Shown here piece by piece: positions 6,124 through 6,689 of a stretch of 6,689 nt of DNA. The notes beneath the pieces were generated by a model. It worked only from the letters and a program-made list of their open reading frames with translations. It searched no databases and had not been told where the DNA came from. Origin of the DNA: Candidatus Hydrogenedentota bacterium. GTDB lineage: Bacteria; Hydrogenedentota; Hydrogenedentia; Hydrogenedentales; SLHB01. The position numbers and the translations under genes are program-made. The stretch is taken from positions 1-6,689 of the forward strand of contig SLSB01000322.1 in the NCBI GenBank assembly GCA_007130675.1, written 5' to 3'. Position 1 is the stretch's first letter. Each line of letters opens with the position of its first letter.

Positions 6124-6679
6124 TCACCCCCCTCTCCTAGCGCTGAAGGCACGACCCATGTCATGGCGAACCCGGAGCGGAATGGAGAGTTCTCGTCGAA
6201 GACGACTAAGATATGCGTTTCCCCTGTAGCGCCGAGTCACGTGCGCTTTCAGGTTTTCCCAGCCCGGCCCGGTATGTTGCCGCGCCTTCGGCGCTCCGGA
6301 GGGGAGTTGGACGACCGTTATTTGTTCAGCCGGTCCGCTGTGGCGTGGTGTCCTGACCACGCCCACTTGTGCGACAGGTCTCCAGCGTTGCTCCGCCCCG
6401 TTCGCGCACCGGGAACTGGACACCCCGTAGTTGTTTAGCCTCCGGTATCTACCCTTATCTCACCTCCTGGGTGTCTGAACCCGCAAACCTGCGACCAGAC
6501 AACCAAGGGGCTTATGCTACCTTGCCTGAGGTCAGCCGACGACACGCCTCCTTCGTTCACGCCTCCATGTTCACGTTGCAATAAAATGTGCTGTTGTGCT
6601 ACCATCCGACTTGATTTCTGGCTTGTACAAGGCCAGCCTTTTGTTCTGGTGGGGAAAGCGTTGCAAAGAATGCGCTCAC
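6124..6679 (-). ncRNA. Group II intron-like RNA, domains I-III only (tentative)
   Basis: This gene-free stretch has many hairpins on the minus strand. Segments recall chloroplast-like group II introns: GGAGGCTAAACAAC (6443-6430), GGCGGAGCAACGC (6397-6385) and CGCGGCAACAT (6284-6274). Stems include CTGG-CTTG/CAAG-CCAG (6618-6636), CAAGG/CCTTG (6504-6524), TGTCTG/CAGACA around CGCA/TGCG (6472-6501), GGCGTGGT/ACCACGCC with loop CAGGAC (6342-6363), GCGCC/GGCGC (6282-6294), TCGTC/GACGA (6193-6205, a possible short domain II) and CTCTCC/GGAGAG (6132-6189, a possible domain III). The loop CAGGAC lies where an exon-binding site would be expected. GTGAG at 6679 is a weak candidate 5' end, since the consensus is GUGYG. 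No reverse transcriptase and no domain V follow before the importer. It could be a 3'-deleted intron or another structured RNA. Confidence 0.45.
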
Positions 6680-6689
6680 TTTATTCGTG

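Noticed and set aside
6124..6423. Minus-strand 99-codon frame in the intron-like region
   Set aside because: It is Arg/Gly-rich, crosses the same stems, and resembles spurious proteins called in group II intron RNA; no reverse-transcriptase motif is present.
6091..6438. Plus-strand 115-codon frame in the intron-like region
   Set aside because: It reads straight through several perfect hairpins, overlaps an equally long minus-strand frame, has no domain, and is better explained by structured RNA.

Overview
The window is GC-rich bacterial DNA in which every recognisable protein gene lies on the minus strand, so the genes read from high to low coordinates. The host cannot be named from this sequence. 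A TTG start, a sulfotransferase in a surface-polysaccharide block, and an intergenic repeat built from a GCGCC-AAC-GGCGC hairpin and a CCCGGGGC hairpin resemble uncultivated Planctomycetes-, PVC- or Hydrogenedentes-like genomes. That assignment is low-confidence inference.

Layout from high to low coordinates. (1) About 6124-6679 has no convincing protein gene. It is full of hairpins and, read on the minus strand, carries segments that look like domains I-III of a chloroplast-like group II intron. No reverse transcriptase and no domain V follow, so it looks like an orphan 5' fragment or an unknown structured RNA. (2) At 6038-6112 sits a two-hairpin repeat element. (3) At 5796-5950 a near-perfect Shine-Dalgarno leads into three tiny ORFs joined stop to start, the last overlapping the permease start by ATGA. 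(4) At 5799-3840 is a two-gene sugar-import block: an RbsC-type permease followed by an RbsB-type binding lipoprotein. No ATPase gene is present in the window. (5) At 3782-3810 a good sigma70-type promoter, with an inverted repeat over its -10 box, opens the second block. (6) From 3722 to the left edge is a surface-polysaccharide block: a Wzz/GumC-type co-polymerase (chain-length regulator), a Wzx-type lipid-linked oligosaccharide flippase, and the first 54 codons of a sulfotransferase whose ATG overlaps the flippase stop codon by one base.

How the genes work together: the permease and binding protein should import a monosaccharide or similar polyol, using an ATPase encoded elsewhere. The flippase, co-polymerase and sulfotransferase are the export, length-control and probable decoration parts of a Wzy-type exopolysaccharide or O-antigen pathway. 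The glycosyltransferases and polymerase presumably lie beyond the left edge. The least explained parts are the intron-like RNA, the micro-ORF chain before the permease, and a hairpin that appears to hide the flippase ribosome-binding site.
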